A DNA stretch of 64,000 nt from Streptomyces sp. SCSIO 30461 (GTDB lineage: Bacteria > Actinomycetota > Actinomycetes > Streptomycetales > Streptomycetaceae): contig NZ_CP146101.1 in the NCBI RefSeq assembly GCF_037023745.1, positions 4,518,001 through 4,582,000 of the forward strand, read 5' to 3'. Each line of letters starts with the position of its first letter. Within the stretch, counting starts at the first letter, position 1. Shown here one piece after another: positions 42,455 through 51,285 of the stretch. The notes beneath the pieces are model-generated. The model worked only from the letters and a program-made list of their open reading frames with translations. It searched no databases and was not told the origin of the DNA. The translations under genes were made by a program, and so were the position numbers.

Positions 42455-43540
42455 ATGACTGAAGTGCTGCTCGCCGTGGGTACCAGGAAGGGGCTCTTCA
42501 TCGGCCGCAGGCGCGGTGGCGACTGGGAGTTCGACGGCCCGCGCTTCAACGCGGAGGCGGTCTACTCGATCGGCATCGACACCCGCCGCCCGGTCCCCCG
42601 GCTGCTCGTGGGGGGTGACAGTGCCCACTGGGGGCCCTCCGTCTTCCACTCCGACGACCTCGGGGCGAGCTGGACCGAGCCGGCCAAGCCCGCGGTCAAG
42701 TTCCCCAAGGACACCGGCGCCTCTCTGGAGCGCGTCTGGCAGCTGCACCCCGCGGGCCCGGCGGCACCGGACGTGGTCTACGCGGGGACCGAGCCCGCAG
42801 CGCTGTTCCGCTCGGACGACGCGGGTGAGACCTTCGAACTCGTCCGCCCGCTCTGGGAGCACCCCACGCGCTCGCAGTGGGTGCCCGGGGGCGGTGGGGA
42901 GGCTGTGCACACCGTGGTCACGGATCGGCGGGACGCGGACGCCGTCACCGTCGCGGTCTCCACGGCAGGGGTGTTCCGCAGCCGTGACGGCGGCGCCGGC
43001 TGGGACCCGTCCAACCGCGGAGTCTCCGCTGTCTTCCTCCCTGATCCGAACCCGGAGTTCGGCCAGTGCGTCCACAAGATCGCGCAGGACGCGGGAGACC
43101 TCGACCGGCTGTACCTCCAGAACCACTGGGGCGTCTACCGCAGCGACGACGCGGGCGCCCACTGGAGAGACATCGGCGGGGGGCTGCCGTCGGACTTCGG
43201 TTTCGCGGTCACCGCGCATCCGCACCGCGCCGATGTGGCGTATGTCTTCCCGATCAACGCCGACGCGGACCGCGTCCCGGCCGGGCGCCGATGCCGGGTC
43301 TACCGCACCAGCGACGCCGGCGACAGCTGGGAGCCCCTCGCCGCAGGACTCCCCGACGGCGACCACTACGGCACGGTGCTGCGTGACGCGATGTGCACGG
43401 ACGGCGCCGACCCGGCGGGAGTCTACTTCGGCAACCGGAACGGCGAGCTGTACGCGAGCGCGGACGACGGTGACAGCTGGCAGCAGCTCGCCGCACATCT
43501 GCCGGACGTGCTCTGCGTGCGTGCGGCCGTGCTCGGGTGA
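42455..43540 (+). CDS. BNR/sialidase-like repeat protein
   Basis: The 361-residue soluble protein is made of Asp-box (S-x-D-x-G-x-x-W) repeats: FRSDDAGETF, FRSRDGGAGW, YRSDDAGAHW, YRTSDAGDSW, YASADDGDSW. These mark the blades of a beta-propeller of the sialidase/VPS10 type. There is no signal peptide, and the catalytic Arg triad of sialidases is not evident, so it is probably not a sialidase. ATG 42455 follows TGGAGGTGTCTG. Its role is unknown. Confidence 0.88.
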   Translation: MTEVLLAVGTRKGLFIGRRRGGDWEFDGPRFNAEAVYSIGIDTRRPVPRLLVGGDSAHWGPSVFHSDDLGASWTEPAKPAVKFPKDTGASLERVWQLHPAGPAAPDVVYAGTEPAALFRSDDAGETFELVRPLWEHPTRSQWVPGGGGEAVHTVVTDRRDADAVTVAVSTAGVFRSRDGGAGWDPSNRGVSAVFLPDPNPEFGQCVHKIAQDAGDLDRLYLQNHWGVYRSDDAGAHWRDIGGGLPSDFGFAVTAHPHRADVAYVFPINADADRVPAGRRCRVYRTSDAGDSWEPLAAGLPDGDHYGTVLRDAMCTDGADPAGVYFGNRNGELYASADDGDSWQQLAAHLPDVLCVRAAVLG

Positions 43541-43598
43541 GGCCGCGGCGGTGCCGTCGGCGCCGCGCTGCCGTCATCACGGCGGCACCGGACAGGCG

Positions 43599-44276
43599 TC
43601 AGGGCAGGCGCCAGTCCACCGGCGCGGCCCCCAGCCCCACAAGGAGCTCGTTGGTACGGCTGAACGGCCTGGACCCGAAGAACCCGCGGTCGGCGGACAT
43701 GGGGGAAGGATGGGCCGACTCGACCGCCGGCAGGCCGTTCAGGAAGGGGCGGAGGTTGCGGGCGTCCCTGCCCCAGAGCACCGACACCAAGGGCTTGCCC
43801 CGGGCGGCCAGGGCTCGGATGGCCTGCTCGGTCACTTCCTCCCAGCCCTTGCCGCGGTGCGCGCCGGGATTCCGGGGTGCGGTGGTGAGTGCCCTGTTGA
43901 GCAGCAGCACCCCCTGCTGGGTCCAGGGGGTCAGATCACCGTTGGACGGCCGGGGCAGCCCCAGGTCGGAGTGCAGCTCGCGGAAGATGTTCTCCAGGCT
44001 GCCGGGCAGGTTGCGCACCTCTGGCGCGACGGCGAAGCTGTGGCCGATCGCCATACCCGGGGTCGGATAGGGGTCCTGACCGACGATCAGCACTCGCACC
44101 TCGTCGAAAGGCTGCTGAAAGACCCGCAGTACGTTCGCACCGGCTGGCAGATAAGTACGGCCGGCGGCGATCTCCGCGCGCAGGAAATCCCCCATGGCGG
44201 CGATGCGCCCGGCCACGGGACGCAGCGCCTCCGCCCAACCGGGCTCGACAAGTTCGTTCAACGGTCGTGCTGCCAC
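43599..44276 (-). CDS. ung: uracil-DNA glycosylase
   Basis: Ung removes uracil from DNA at the start of base excision repair. The 225-residue protein shows [20 protein letters not shown] (catalytic Asp68), [25 protein letters not shown] and the His loop [19 protein letters not shown]. It starts at GTG 44276. It is convergent with the BNR-repeat gene and divergent from the BadF-type kinase. Streptomyces can carry two ung genes; this may be either. Confidence 0.95.
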   Translation of the reverse strand: MAARPLNELVEPGWAEALRPVAGRIAAMGDFLRAEIAAGRTYLPAGANVLRVFQQPFDEVRVLIVGQDPYPTPGMAIGHSFAVAPEVRNLPGSLENIFRELHSDLGLPRPSNGDLTPWTQQGVLLLNRALTTAPRNPGAHRGKGWEEVTEQAIRALAARGKPLVSVLWGRDARNLRPFLNGLPAVESAHPSPMSADRGFFGSRPFSRTNELLVGLGAAPVDWRLP

Positions 44277-44474
44277 GGCGCGTCACTCTACTGGTGCACG
44301 GAGTGTCTTTTCGAATCCGGCCGCCATGAGGCCCCCCGAGGATAGGCTGGCGCTGTCGTTCCCCAGCCCCTCCCGCCCCATTCTCACCCTGTCATCCCGG
44401 AGCCGGCCCATGAGGTGGTGCAGTGCTTTCGCCCGGCAGCGGCCATGTGCGGCGGCATCCGGCCGGAGGTCCGG

Positions 44475-45482
44475 ATGACCGGGCGGCGCACCGGACGGGT
44501 GCGCTGGGTGCTCGGAGTGGACTCCGGGGGTTCGGGGTTCAGGATCGCGCTCGCGCCCGTCGGGTCCGGGGTCGTGGACCTGTGCGGCGGCGACGCGATC
44601 GTGTCGGAAGAGCCTGTGCGCACCGGCCCTGCCGGGATCGACGCGGCCGCGCTGCTGGAGCGGCTGCTGCCGACAGCCCGCACTCTGCTCGGGCGGGCGG
44701 GCGCACCCGGGCCGGACGCGATCGCCATCGGCGCGGCAGGGATGGCGACGCTCGGGGACGAACTGCGGGCCGTACTCCCGGCCGCTCTGGGGTCCGGACT
44801 CGGGGCGAACGCCATCGCCCTCGCCGCGGACGCGGTGACCGCCTATGTCGGGGCGCTCGGACAGCGCCCCGGAGTCGTGGTCGCGGCGGGCACGGGGATG
44901 GTGGCGCTGGGTACGGATCTGGCCACCTGGCGGCGGGCGGACGGCTGGGGCCATCTGCTCGGTGACCGCGGTGGCGGTGCGTGGATCGGGCGGGCAGGCT
45001 TCGAGGCCGCTCTGTGCGCGCACGACGGGCGGGCGGGGGGCTCCGCCGCTCTGCTGGCCCGGCTGGAGAAGGTGTTCGGACCTCCTGACCAGTTGCCGGG
45101 ACTGCTGTATCCGCGCTCCGACCGGCCCGCTCTGCTGGCCTCGTTCGCCCCCGAGGTCGCCGCCTGCGCGGTGGACGATCCGGTCGCCTCGCGTGTTCTC
45201 GAAGACGCGGCAGGCCACATCACCGCAGCGGCCGCGGCCGTATGCCCGCCGCCCACCGCAGGCGAGTGCGAAGTGGCTCTGACCGGAGGCTTGTTCAAGC
45301 TGGGCGAGCCCCTGCTGGCACCACTTTCGGCGGCACTGTCCCGGAGGCTCCCGCACGCGCGGCTGGTGGCCGCCGCGGGCGACCCGCTGGCGGGCGCGCT
45401 GACCGTCGCCGCCGCGCTGGCGACCGAACGGCTGATCGTGCCCCGGGACGGACGTCTGCTCCGTGTGACGACAGGTCGCTGA
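44475..45482 (+). CDS. BadF/BadG/BcrA-type ATPase (N-acetylglucosamine kinase-like)
   Basis: The 335-residue protein has the ASKHA phosphate loop WVLGVDSGGSGFRIALAP, VVVAAGTGMVALGTD and GWGHLLGDRGGGAWIGRAGF, which together match the eukaryotic-type N-acetylglucosamine kinase branch of the BadF family. It would phosphorylate an amino sugar in the cytoplasm. ATG 44475 follows CCGGAGGTCCGG. It is the first gene of an apparent plus-strand pair with the CbiX-like gene but has 140 bases between. Confidence 0.88.
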   Translation: MTGRRTGRVRWVLGVDSGGSGFRIALAPVGSGVVDLCGGDAIVSEEPVRTGPAGIDAAALLERLLPTARTLLGRAGAPGPDAIAIGAAGMATLGDELRAVLPAALGSGLGANAIALAADAVTAYVGALGQRPGVVVAAGTGMVALGTDLATWRRADGWGHLLGDRGGGAWIGRAGFEAALCAHDGRAGGSAALLARLEKVFGPPDQLPGLLYPRSDRPALLASFAPEVAACAVDDPVASRVLEDAAGHITAAAAAVCPPPTAGECEVALTGGLFKLGEPLLAPLSAALSRRLPHARLVAAAGDPLAGALTVAAALATERLIVPRDGRLLRVTTGR

Positions 45483-45621
45483 GCCGGCGGAGCAGCGCCC
45501 GCAAACCCGGACGCATCTCGCATAAGTCGACCGGTAAATCCATCGGGCATACACGGACAGACGGTGCGTGACCGCCCCTCCCCGAACAGCCCCGGCGACA
45601 AAACCAGTAGCATGCGGCGCC

Positions 45622-46542
45622 ATGAGCTCCCCCACTGGGCCCGCATCCGGCCTGCCTGTACGAATGCCGCGACCCCGCCAGTCCGGGCGGCACCGCCGCC
45701 CGGAGCCCGTGGCGGCCCCCGAGGGCGCGCCCGCGCTCGTCCTCGCGGTGCCAGGAACACCCTCTTCCGCGATACGCGGGCTCGCCGAGGAAGTCATCAG
45801 CATCGCCCGCTCCGAGCTGCCCGGCCTTGAGGCCGTCATCGGCTATCTGGACGGTGACGACGCCGAGTACCCCACGCTGGGGAGCGTGCTCGCCGGGGCA
45901 GCCGCCCTGCGGACCGAGCGGTACGAGCTGGCGAAGGCGGCAGGCCGCGAGGTCGCGGAGCCGGACGGTCCCGCGTCCGTCGTGGTGCCACTGCTCGCCG
46001 GCCCGGACAGCGCGCTGACCCGCCAGATACGCCAGGCGGTCATGGACAGCCGGGGCACCGCGGAGCTGACCGACGTACTCGGCCCGCACCCGCTGCTCGC
46101 CGAGGCGCTGCACGTCCGACTGTCCGAAGCGGGCCTTGCCCGGGCCGACCGGGCGCGTCTGTTCACGGTCGCGACGGCAGCCGACGGCATCGTGCTGGCC
46201 ACGGTCGGCGGCGACGAGGCCGTTCAGGCCGCGGGCATCACTGGCATGCTGCTGGCCGCTCGGCTCGCCGTGCCGGTGATGGCCGCCGCGCTGGACCGCG
46301 AGGGTGCCATCGCGGCGACCGCCGATGAGCTGCGCGCCTCCGGCTCGGGGCAGCTCGCTGTCGCCCCCTACCTGGTCGGCCCCGAACTGCCGGACGGCCT
46401 GCTGGCCGCGGCCGCCGCGGAGGCGGGCTGCGCCGCGGCCGAGCCGCTGGGCGCGTACCCGGCGATCGGGCGGCTGGTGCTGTCCCAGTACACGACCGCG
46501 CTGGGCATCCCGACGCAGGCGCCGGGCGCTCAGCTCCGCTGA
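45622..46542 (+). CDS. CbiX/sirohydrochlorin chelatase-like protein
   Basis: The 306-residue protein contains two CbiX-type halves (ALVLAVPGTPSSAIRGLAEE; ASVVVPLLAGPDSALTRQIR; QLAVAPYLVGPELPDGLLAA). True chelatases begin with a conserved GHGT histidine; here the equivalent is VPGTPSS with no histidine, so metal chelation of sirohydrochlorin is doubtful. The N-terminus is basic and disordered. TAGCAT lies ten bases before ATG 45622, suggesting a leaderless or near-leaderless message. It ends at a strong terminator. Confidence 0.82.
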   Translation: MSSPTGPASGLPVRMPRPRQSGRHRRPEPVAAPEGAPALVLAVPGTPSSAIRGLAEEVISIARSELPGLEAVIGYLDGDDAEYPTLGSVLAGAAALRTERYELAKAAGREVAEPDGPASVVVPLLAGPDSALTRQIRQAVMDSRGTAELTDVLGPHPLLAEALHVRLSEAGLARADRARLFTVATAADGIVLATVGGDEAVQAAGITGMLLAARLAVPVMAAALDREGAIAATADELRASGSGQLAVAPYLVGPELPDGLLAAAAAEAGCAAAEPLGAYPAIGRLVLSQYTTALGIPTQAPGAQLR

Positions 46543-46567
46543 CGGCCCCCGCGGAGATCCGCAGGAA

Positions 46568-46593
46568 GGGCCCGCACCGCTTGGTGCGGGCCC
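46568..46593. terminator. terminator after the CbiX-like gene
   Basis: GGGCCCGCACC and GGTGCGGGCCC form an 11-bp perfect stem with loop GCTT between the convergent CbiX-like and NO synthase genes. Confidence 0.8.
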
Positions 46594-46673
46594 TCGGCAT
46601 CGCAGGAGTGAACGACACCTCCGTGAAAGCGCGGGGGTGAACGAACCCCCCTACCGCCGTGCCGGAAGTGCTC

Positions 46674-47969
46674 TCAGCACCCCGCCGGCTCCTCCCCTCT
46701 GGCGCGCCCAAGCGCCTCGGGGTGGTGCACGAAGGCCGGCTTCAGCTGCACGGGGTCGTAGGTGCGGTGGAAGACCGGGGTCGCGCAGCCGGAGACAGGC
46801 GGCACGATCCAGGACCAGTCGGCCCCCACCCGACGCCCTTTCTCCTCCTCGCGGGCGAGATGGGTGAGGAAGCGGCGGGACTCGGTGTGGTGGTCGGCGA
46901 GCGTCACACCCGCCCGGTCGAACGAATGCAGCACGGCGCGGTTGAGTTCGATGAGAGCGCGGTCCTTCCACAACGTCCGATCGCTGGACATGTCCAGGCC
47001 GAGGCGTTCGCCCACCGCCGGGAGGAGGTCGTAGCGGTCACGGTCGCCGAGGTCGCGGGCGCCGATCTCGGTACCCATGTACCAGCCGTTGAAGGGTGCC
47101 GCCGGATAGCAGATCCCGCCGATCTCCAGACACATGTTCGCGATCGCGGGTACGGCGTGCCAGCGCAGCCCGAGGTCGTCGGCCCAGTCGCCGTCAGGGT
47201 GGGTCAGCGGCACTTCGAGCACGGCGTCGGCGGGCAGTTCGAACCACCGGGGCTTGTCGTCACTGCCCTGGACGACGAGCGGCAGGATGTCGAAGGGAGT
47301 ACCCGGGCCGCCCGGCCAGCCGAGCCGCTGGGCATAGGCGGTGATCCCGGCATTGCGCGGGTCCCCGGTGCGGCCGCCGCCACCGTGTGCGGTGTAGCCC
47401 GCGTAGCGGACCAGTTGCTCGTTCCAGATCCTGGGGCCGCGACGGCTGGGGGAATCAGGCGCGAAGACCGTGATGACGGGGCGTATACGGCCGCCGTTGG
47501 TCGCTTCCCGCAGATGGGCGACGGCTTCGGCGGCGATGGTGTCGGCGTCATGGACATCACGCCGGTCCCTGACCCGTAACGAGTGCCAGTACAACCTGCC
47601 GATGCAGCGGTTGCTGTTGCGCCAGGCGACGCGCGCTCCATGGGCGAGTTCGGCCGCCGTGTGCCGGTAGGTGCCGGTCGCGTCGATCTCGGCGTGGACT
47701 GCGGCGATTCTGGAGGTCAGCGCGGCCTGCCCTCCGGCGGACGGGTGCTCCTGGTGGAACAGCCGCAGGAATTCCACTGCCTCCCGACGCAACGAGTCCG
47801 GGCTCGACGAAGCCCGGCCGTCCTGCCGGTGGGCGGCCTGCGGTCCGGGGTGCGCGGGGCACTGCCCCTGCGCCGCCCCTGCGCCCGCGGCGGGGCGCCC
47901 GTCGCCTGGCGCGGCTCGTGAGGGCCGGTCCTGGGGCGCGGCGGCTCGTCTGAGGAACTTCCGCATCAT
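46674..47969 (-). CDS. nos: bacterial nitric oxide synthase oxygenase
   Basis: NOS oxidises L-arginine to citrulline and NO with haem and a pterin; bacterial forms borrow an external reductase, and none is attached here. The 431-residue protein has the haem-thiolate site AWRNSNRCIGRLYW (Cys122), the substrate pocket CLEIGGICYPAAPFNGWYMG followed by TEIGARDLGD with the arginine-binding Glu, and WSWIVPPVSGCATPVFHRTY near the end. An extra 55 residues of low complexity precede the domain. ATG 47969 follows GGAGGTGCCC. In plant-pathogenic Streptomyces a NOS supplies NO for thaxtomin nitration, but the P450 and thaxtomin NRPS genes are not present here. Confidence 0.95.
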   Translation of the reverse strand: MMRKFLRRAAAPQDRPSRAAPGDGRPAAGAGAAQGQCPAHPGPQAAHRQDGRASSSPDSLRREAVEFLRLFHQEHPSAGGQAALTSRIAAVHAEIDATGTYRHTAAELAHGARVAWRNSNRCIGRLYWHSLRVRDRRDVHDADTIAAEAVAHLREATNGGRIRPVITVFAPDSPSRRGPRIWNEQLVRYAGYTAHGGGGRTGDPRNAGITAYAQRLGWPGGPGTPFDILPLVVQGSDDKPRWFELPADAVLEVPLTHPDGDWADDLGLRWHAVPAIANMCLEIGGICYPAAPFNGWYMGTEIGARDLGDRDRYDLLPAVGERLGLDMSSDRTLWKDRALIELNRAVLHSFDRAGVTLADHHTESRRFLTHLAREEEKGRRVGADWSWIVPPVSGCATPVFHRTYDPVQLKPAFVHHPEALGRARGEEPAGC

Positions 47970-48269
47970 GGGCACCTCCGGGCCTGAACGGGGACGAGTA
48001 GTGCGGACGCCGGAACAGCGGACCATGGGAGACCGCCCACGATCAACGGCTGGTGATCGAATGATTACCGACCTTGGCTCACAGTTGACGAGCGGACTAC
48101 CCCGTACGCCGGCTGATCCACCCCCCGGATGCCACATGCACGCGCCTCGTCCGCGACGGGCATCGGCGCCGGTTGCCAGGCACTGCGGTAAGGACGGCAC
48201 GCGAAGCACCGTGGTCAGCCAGGTGGTGATCCGGTCCGGGTACGAACCCCGGCCGCTGCGCCGTAGACG
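47970..48269. other. gap upstream of nos
   Basis: The 300 bases between nos and the FUSC stop show no gene. They must hold the nos promoter; no regulator box such as an ArgR or NsrR site is clear to me. Confidence 0.35.
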
Positions 48270-49787
48270 TCAGGCGGGCATGAGCGGGGAGCGCGGCGAT
48301 GAGCGCAACGGGTCCGCCAGACCGGCGAGCGCCTTCTCAAGACCGTGCAGGTGCATGAGCACCGCCTCGGCACCCGGGTGAGTGCGGCCCCCGGCCGCCA
48401 GGGTCTCGGCGAGCGGTCCGTCGGTCGCGGCGCCCGGTTCCTCAAGCGCGTGCACGGCGGCTTCCAGCCGCCAGCAGGCGGCGGCCAGACGGGCGTCGTG
48501 CGAGGCTTCGGGGTCTGCGGCGACCGCGATGAGTCCGCGCACCTCACGGGCGCAGTCGTCGAGCAGTCCGAGCACCTGCCGCGCCCGCGTGCCCCGGGCG
48601 CGGGAGGGGTTGAGGGGGTGGACCAGAGGCGCCAGGGACATCCGCACCCGGGCGAGGAGCAGTTCCAGTTCGGCGGCGTGCACGGCCGGATCGGCGCTCT
48701 CGTCCCCGGCGAGCCGGTCCATCGACGCTGTGGTGCAGGCATGCACGCAGCGGACGGCTCTGCGGATCCAGGCGTTGGTGGCTGTGTGCGTGGTGATCGG
48801 CAGCACGAACGCCACGGCCAGCAGCGCGCCCAAGGCGCCCACGCAGGTCTCGGCGAGCCGCAGCGCCAGCAGGCTGGGTTCCAGCACCCCGAGCAACCCG
48901 TACAGAAGGGAGGCCAGCACGGTGACGGACAGCATCATCCAGCTGTACGAGACCGGTGCGCTGTAGAAGATCCCGAAGACGCACATCGCCACGAGGACGG
49001 CCGTGGGGATCACGGCGCCCTGTACGGGAACGGCGACGAACAGGCCTGCGGCGACGCCCAGGACGGTGCCGAGGATCCTGCGGAACCCGCGGACCAGGGT
49101 CTCGCCGCGCGACGCAGTGTTGACGAAGATCCACCAGGCCGCGCCGACGGCCCAGTACCAGCGGTCCTGCGACAGCAGTTGGCCCACGGTGAGCGCGAAC
49201 GCGCCGGCCGCCACCACCTGGGCGGCCTGCCGGGTGGTCGGTCGTTCGAGGCCCCGGCCGCCGGGCGGGAACGCCACGGCCGGCGGCGGCATTCGGCGCT
49301 CGTAGCACCAGACACCGAAGCGGACCGTGGACGCGGCGATCAGAGCGAGCGCGATGGCCGAGCACAACCCGGGCAGCTGCGCCGGCAGCGTACCCAAGAA
49401 CTGCGCCACGAAGAACATCATGAACGCGAACACGCCCAGGGCATGGCCTCGCGCTCCCCAGCGCCGTACGTACACCGCCGCCCCCGCGACGGCGAGGAAT
49501 GCCATGTCCCGCGCCAGTGGCTGTCCGTGGAGTTCCGCCGCGAGCACCAGCACGGGGACGCCCACGACGGGCAGCAGCGCCGTGGTCAGGGCCTGACCGG
49601 GAATCGCCGTATCGGTCACGGTGAAGAGGGCGAGCATCGCGGCGAGTCCGCCGGTGAGCACCGCGGGCAGCGGGTGCCCGGTCAGCGCGCAGGCGGCCAC
49701 CGCCGACGCGACGCCGAGGACGGCCCGTAGGGCGCTGCGCAGACGCAGCAGACCCGGGTCCGGAGCCACGAACACCCTCTTGAGCAC
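48270..49787 (-). CDS. FUSC-family (aromatic acid exporter-like) membrane protein
   Basis: The 505-residue protein has two blocks of membrane helices (about residues 20-160 and 190-335) with the FUSC signature WYWAVGAAWWIFVNTASRGE, TLVRGFRRILGTVLGVAAGL, and a soluble helical C-terminus. Relatives such as AaeB and YccS export aromatic acids or similar compounds. GTG 49787 follows GGAGCGGGAAGCA. Upstream in the leader is a terminator-like hairpin with T-run (49852-49880), and further upstream a divergent Lrp regulator. Confidence 0.88.
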   Translation of the reverse strand: MLKRVFVAPDPGLLRLRSALRAVLGVASAVAACALTGHPLPAVLTGGLAAMLALFTVTDTAIPGQALTTALLPVVGVPVLVLAAELHGQPLARDMAFLAVAGAAVYVRRWGARGHALGVFAFMMFFVAQFLGTLPAQLPGLCSAIALALIAASTVRFGVWCYERRMPPPAVAFPPGGRGLERPTTRQAAQVVAAGAFALTVGQLLSQDRWYWAVGAAWWIFVNTASRGETLVRGFRRILGTVLGVAAGLFVAVPVQGAVIPTAVLVAMCVFGIFYSAPVSYSWMMLSVTVLASLLYGLLGVLEPSLLALRLAETCVGALGALLAVAFVLPITTHTATNAWIRRAVRCVHACTTASMDRLAGDESADPAVHAAELELLLARVRMSLAPLVHPLNPSRARGTRARQVLGLLDDCAREVRGLIAVAADPEASHDARLAAACWRLEAAVHALEEPGAATDGPLAETLAAGGRTHPGAEAVLMHLHGLEKALAGLADPLRSSPRSPLMPA

Positions 49788-49851
49788 TGCTTCCCGCTCC
49801 TTCCTCTAGCGCCTCGTGGGCCTCGGCCGTGCCGTGGCAGGTGACGGCACG

Positions 49852-49880
49852 AAAAAGGCGCCGCGGGATCCCGCAGCGCC
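49852..49880 (-). terminator. rho-independent terminator-like hairpin in the FUSC leader
   Basis: On the minus strand GGCGCTGCGGGATCCCGCGG closes with CGCC and is followed by TTTTT, a textbook intrinsic terminator and unusual in Streptomyces. It ends about 65 bases before the FUSC start. A second hairpin (GTGCCGT/ACGGCAC) follows at once. It could attenuate FUSC expression, or end transcripts from the NRPS operon further upstream. Confidence 0.55.
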
Positions 49881-50047
49881 ATCGACATGACTATGAGAGC
49901 ATCTAGTGCCCCAGCGGCTCAAGTCGCACCGACTATGCTGAGCCATTGGTACAGTCGAGAGCCGTCCTGGTCAGCCCAGGCGAGCCATCGGCACAGGGAA
50001 GCCCCCATAATCCGGTGCGGCGGCGGCCTGAAAGGGGCGGACCGAAA

Positions 50048-50530
50048 ATGGCCGTAGACGAGCTGGACACCCGAATCCTGCGCCTGCTCATCGAGCAGCC
50101 GCGCACCAGCGTGCGGGAGTACGCACGCATACTCGGAATCGCCCGGGGCACCCTCCAGGCCCGTATCGACCGCCTGGAGCGGGACGGCGTGATCATGGGC
50201 AGCGGGCCGTTCCTGTCCCCGACCGCGCTGGGACACCCGGTGCTGGCGTTCGTGCACATCGAGGTCACCCAGGGGCACCTGGACGAGGTGGGCGACGAGC
50301 TCGCCCAGGTGCCCGAGATCGTCGAAGCCTTCTCGATCACTGGCGGGGGCGACCTGCTGACCCGGGTGGTGGCTCGCGACAACGGTCATCTCGAGGACGT
50401 GATCCAGCGGCTGATCAATATGCCGGGCGTGGTCCGTACCCGTACCGAGATGGCCTTGCGCGAGCGCGTTCCGCAACGGCTGCTGCCGCTGGTGGAGTCG
50501 GTCGGCCGGGCTGCCCGGGCGCCTCACTGA
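50048..50530 (+). CDS. Lrp/AsnC family transcriptional regulator
   Basis: The 160-residue regulator has the AsnC helix-turn-helix (DELDTRILRLLIEQPRTSVR; ARGTLQARIDRLERDGVIMG) and a RAM ligand domain (AFVHIEVTQGHLDEVGDELA; SITGGGDLLTRVVARDNGHL). Such proteins sense amino acids or aromatic acids. ATG 50048 follows GGGGCGGACCG. It is divergent from the FUSC exporter, a frequent regulator-exporter pairing, and convergent with the phosphatase gene. Confidence 0.92.
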   Translation: MAVDELDTRILRLLIEQPRTSVREYARILGIARGTLQARIDRLERDGVIMGSGPFLSPTALGHPVLAFVHIEVTQGHLDEVGDELAQVPEIVEAFSITGGGDLLTRVVARDNGHLEDVIQRLINMPGVVRTRTEMALRERVPQRLLPLVESVGRAARAPH

Positions 50531-50826
50531 TAGTGCCGCGTCAGGCGATGTTCGCGGCGTTACCGAATCAACCGAGCAGGGCCTCTGCGACAGGGCGATC
50601 CGGCGGCTGGAGACCCCACCCCCTCGGCCCCGGAGAGCCGGGAGCGGGCCCGTGTACCGGGCGCCGCTCCTCGGCGGGCGAACCTTGCCCGACGCGGCAC
50701 TGAGGCCTGTCCTGGAGGCTTGATCCCTTGGGTGGTGGCCGGCCACCGGGTGCGGAGCGGGCGCGCGGGGCCGGAGCCGTCCCGCGCCGTCGCGGACCGG
50801 CAGGGCACGGCAGGGCACGGCAAGGG
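50531..50826. other. gap between convergent lrp and phosphatase genes
   Basis: No gene is supported. GGTGGCCGGCCACC (50735-50748) is a perfect palindrome, and a GGCACGGCAG unit is tandemly repeated near 50803-50822. No strong terminator is evident. Confidence 0.35.
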
Positions 50827-51285
50827 CTACGAACGCCCTGAGCCGGAAACCTCCGCGGCGAAGGCCCGGCGGATCAATCGCCTCTGCCACGGCACCTCGA
50901 CAGCGCGCGGATGGTGGTGCCGCCGCACCCATGTGACGGCTTCCCGGGGTTCCATGCCTTCGAAGACGCAGAAGACGGAGAGCGCCGTACCGGTCCGTCC
51001 GACGCCTCCCCCGCAGCAGATCTCCACGCGTTCACCCGCGGCCCGCCCGTAGGCGACACGGAGCTTGCGCAACGCGTCCACGGGGTCGGCGGGAAGCCGG
51101 AAGTCACGCCACGGGATCCAGAGGGACTCCCACAGGGGCTCGGGCGGCCGGTGATCCGTCAAGTGCACCGCGAACGTGGGGGTCTGCCCTTGCGGCAGGC
51201 CGTACCTGAGTCCGCGGCCGCGGACCATCCGGCCCGAAGGGAGCGTCAGCACCTTGGGGTCGCACGGGTTCCATGGCTCGGTCAT
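50827..51285 (-). CDS. small CX5R phosphatase (dual-specificity/tyrosine phosphatase-like)
   Basis: The 152-residue protein contains the phosphatase loop [18 protein letters not shown], matching C-x5-R with Cys91 and Arg97, followed by [20 protein letters not shown] typical of the cysteine phosphatase fold. The residue before the nucleophile is Cys rather than the usual His. An upstream Asp loop could be provided by the [12 protein letters not shown] segment. ATG 51285 follows GGGAGGATCCGTC and overlaps the NRPS stop as ATGA, so the two are translated together. What it dephosphorylates is unknown. Confidence 0.82.
   Translation of the reverse strand: MTEPWNPCDPKVLTLPSGRMVRGRGLRYGLPQGQTPTFAVHLTDHRPPEPLWESLWIPWRDFRLPADPVDALRKLRVAYGRAAGERVEICCGGGVGRTGTALSVFCVFEGMEPREAVTWVRRHHHPRAVEVPWQRRLIRRAFAAEVSGSGRS

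Noticed and set aside
46674..47969. NOS as part of a thaxtomin cluster
   Set aside because: No TxtE-type P450, TxtA/B synthetase or TxtR regulator gene is present in the window.
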